Below, in pieces: positions 12,255-12,678 of a stretch of 12,678 nucleotides of DNA; position 1 is the stretch's first letter, and each line of letters opens with the position of its first letter. A model generated the notes under the pieces. The model was not told where the DNA came from and made no database searches. It saw nothing but the letters and a program-made list of their open reading frames with translations. Source of the DNA: JBFHKO01 sp041595355 (GTDB lineage: Bacteria > Pseudomonadota > Gammaproteobacteria > Enterobacterales > Aeromonadaceae); the NCBI GenBank assembly GCA_041595355.1, contig JBFHKO010000059.1, positions 1-12,678 on the forward strand, written 5' to 3'. A program made the position numbers and the translations under genes.

Positions 12255-12678
12255 AAGTCCCGATACCAGGCCACGAAGTCGGCCAGCCCGTTGGCCAGTG
12301 GCGTATGGGGCTTGAAGCCGATGGCCGCCTCCAGCGCCCGGGTGTCGGCGCTGGTCTCCAGCACATCCCCGGGTTGCAGCGGCAGCAGGTTCAACTCGGC
12401 CTGGATGCCCAGCGCCTGCTCCAGCGCACGGATGAAGTCGGTAAGCCGCACCGGCTCGCTGTTGCCGATGTTGTAGACCCGATAGGGCGCCGAGCTCTGG
12501 GCCGGGCTGCCGCCTTCCACCGTCCAGGCCGGGTCGCGCGCGGGGATCTGGTCGCTCAGGCGCACCACCGCCTCGCTGATGTCATCGATATAGGTGAAGT
12601 CCCGGCGCATGTCGCCGAAGTTGTATACGTCGATGGGCTGGCCCGCCAGTATCGCCTGGGTGAACTTGAACAGCGCCA
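12242..12678 (-). CDS. UDP-glucuronate 4-epimerase-like (NAD-dependent epimerase), 3' part
   Basis: The visible C-terminal 145 or so residues belong to an extended short-chain dehydrogenase/reductase sugar-nucleotide epimerase; the N-terminal Rossmann part with its nucleotide motif and the YxxxK catalytic pair lies beyond the right edge. The segment ALFKFTQAILAG, QPIDVYNFGDMRRDFTYIDD matches the substrate-binding region of UDP-glucuronate 4-epimerases (CapI/WbnF-like), and YRVYNIGNSEPVRLTDFIRALE and LLPLQPGDVLETSADTRALE are also typical. Such enzymes make UDP-galacturonate for capsule, O-antigen or lipopolysaccharide. An internal ATG at 12610 is not the start, since the frame stays open and homologous to the window edge. 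The stop lies inside the end of the ArsC-like gene. Only the exact sugar specificity is uncertain. Confidence 0.9.
   Translation of the reverse strand, partial: ALFKFTQAILAGQPIDVYNFGDMRRDFTYIDDISEAVVRLSDQIPARDPAWTVEGGSPAQSSAPYRVYNIGNSEPVRLTDFIRALEQALGIQAELNLLPLQPGDVLETSADTRALEAAIGFKPHTPLANGLADFVAWYRDFYRA

Overview
The window comes from a high-GC gammaproteobacterium. The ilvY/ilvC divergent pair and a long-form (class II) ketol-acid reductoisomerase almost identical in layout to the enteric enzyme point to the Aeromonadales/Enterobacterales/Vibrionales range; an Aeromonadales-like host is my inference and is not proven by the sequence.

Left part (1-4662), core-type genes: a 3'-truncated ilvY-like LysR regulator (minus), its divergent target ilvC (plus) closed by a perfect 16-bp hairpin, a MATE-family efflux transporter (plus), and a convergent ZIP-family metal transporter (minus). 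A transition zone follows (4663-5139). It holds no confident gene, only a short DUF1902/HicB-like reading frame and three inverted repeats built on the same CCTGWCAGG core.

Middle part (about 5140-11716), the unusual section: six consecutive plus-strand genes, tightly spaced or overlapping, and every product begins with a Sec-type signal peptide. Gene 4 has the three-part layout of FlgT (N domain, CsgG/TolB-like middle domain, C domain). Gene 2 looks like an FlgT N-domain joined to a CsgG-like C-terminal part. Gene 5 carries similar Ala-rich N-domain-like helices. Genes 1, 3 and 6 are exported proteins I do not recognise. No flagellar, curli (csgA/B/E/F) or pilus genes accompany them. Gene 3 is set apart by a strong ribosome site, two identical CCCAAATGGG elements flanking its start, a perfect 10-bp inverted repeat early in the coding region and an intrinsic terminator right behind it. 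It could be the abundantly made substrate or structural subunit, with the FlgT/CsgG-like proteins forming an outer-membrane or periplasmic assembly. Hand-counted 60-base samples are about 53-55% GC here against about 62-65% in the flanking genes, which fits an acquired cassette.

Right part (11826-12678), core-like again: a small ArsC/low-molecular-weight phosphatase-fold protein that lacks expected catalytic residues, overlapping tail to tail with the 3' portion of a UDP-glucuronate 4-epimerase-type gene that runs off the window.
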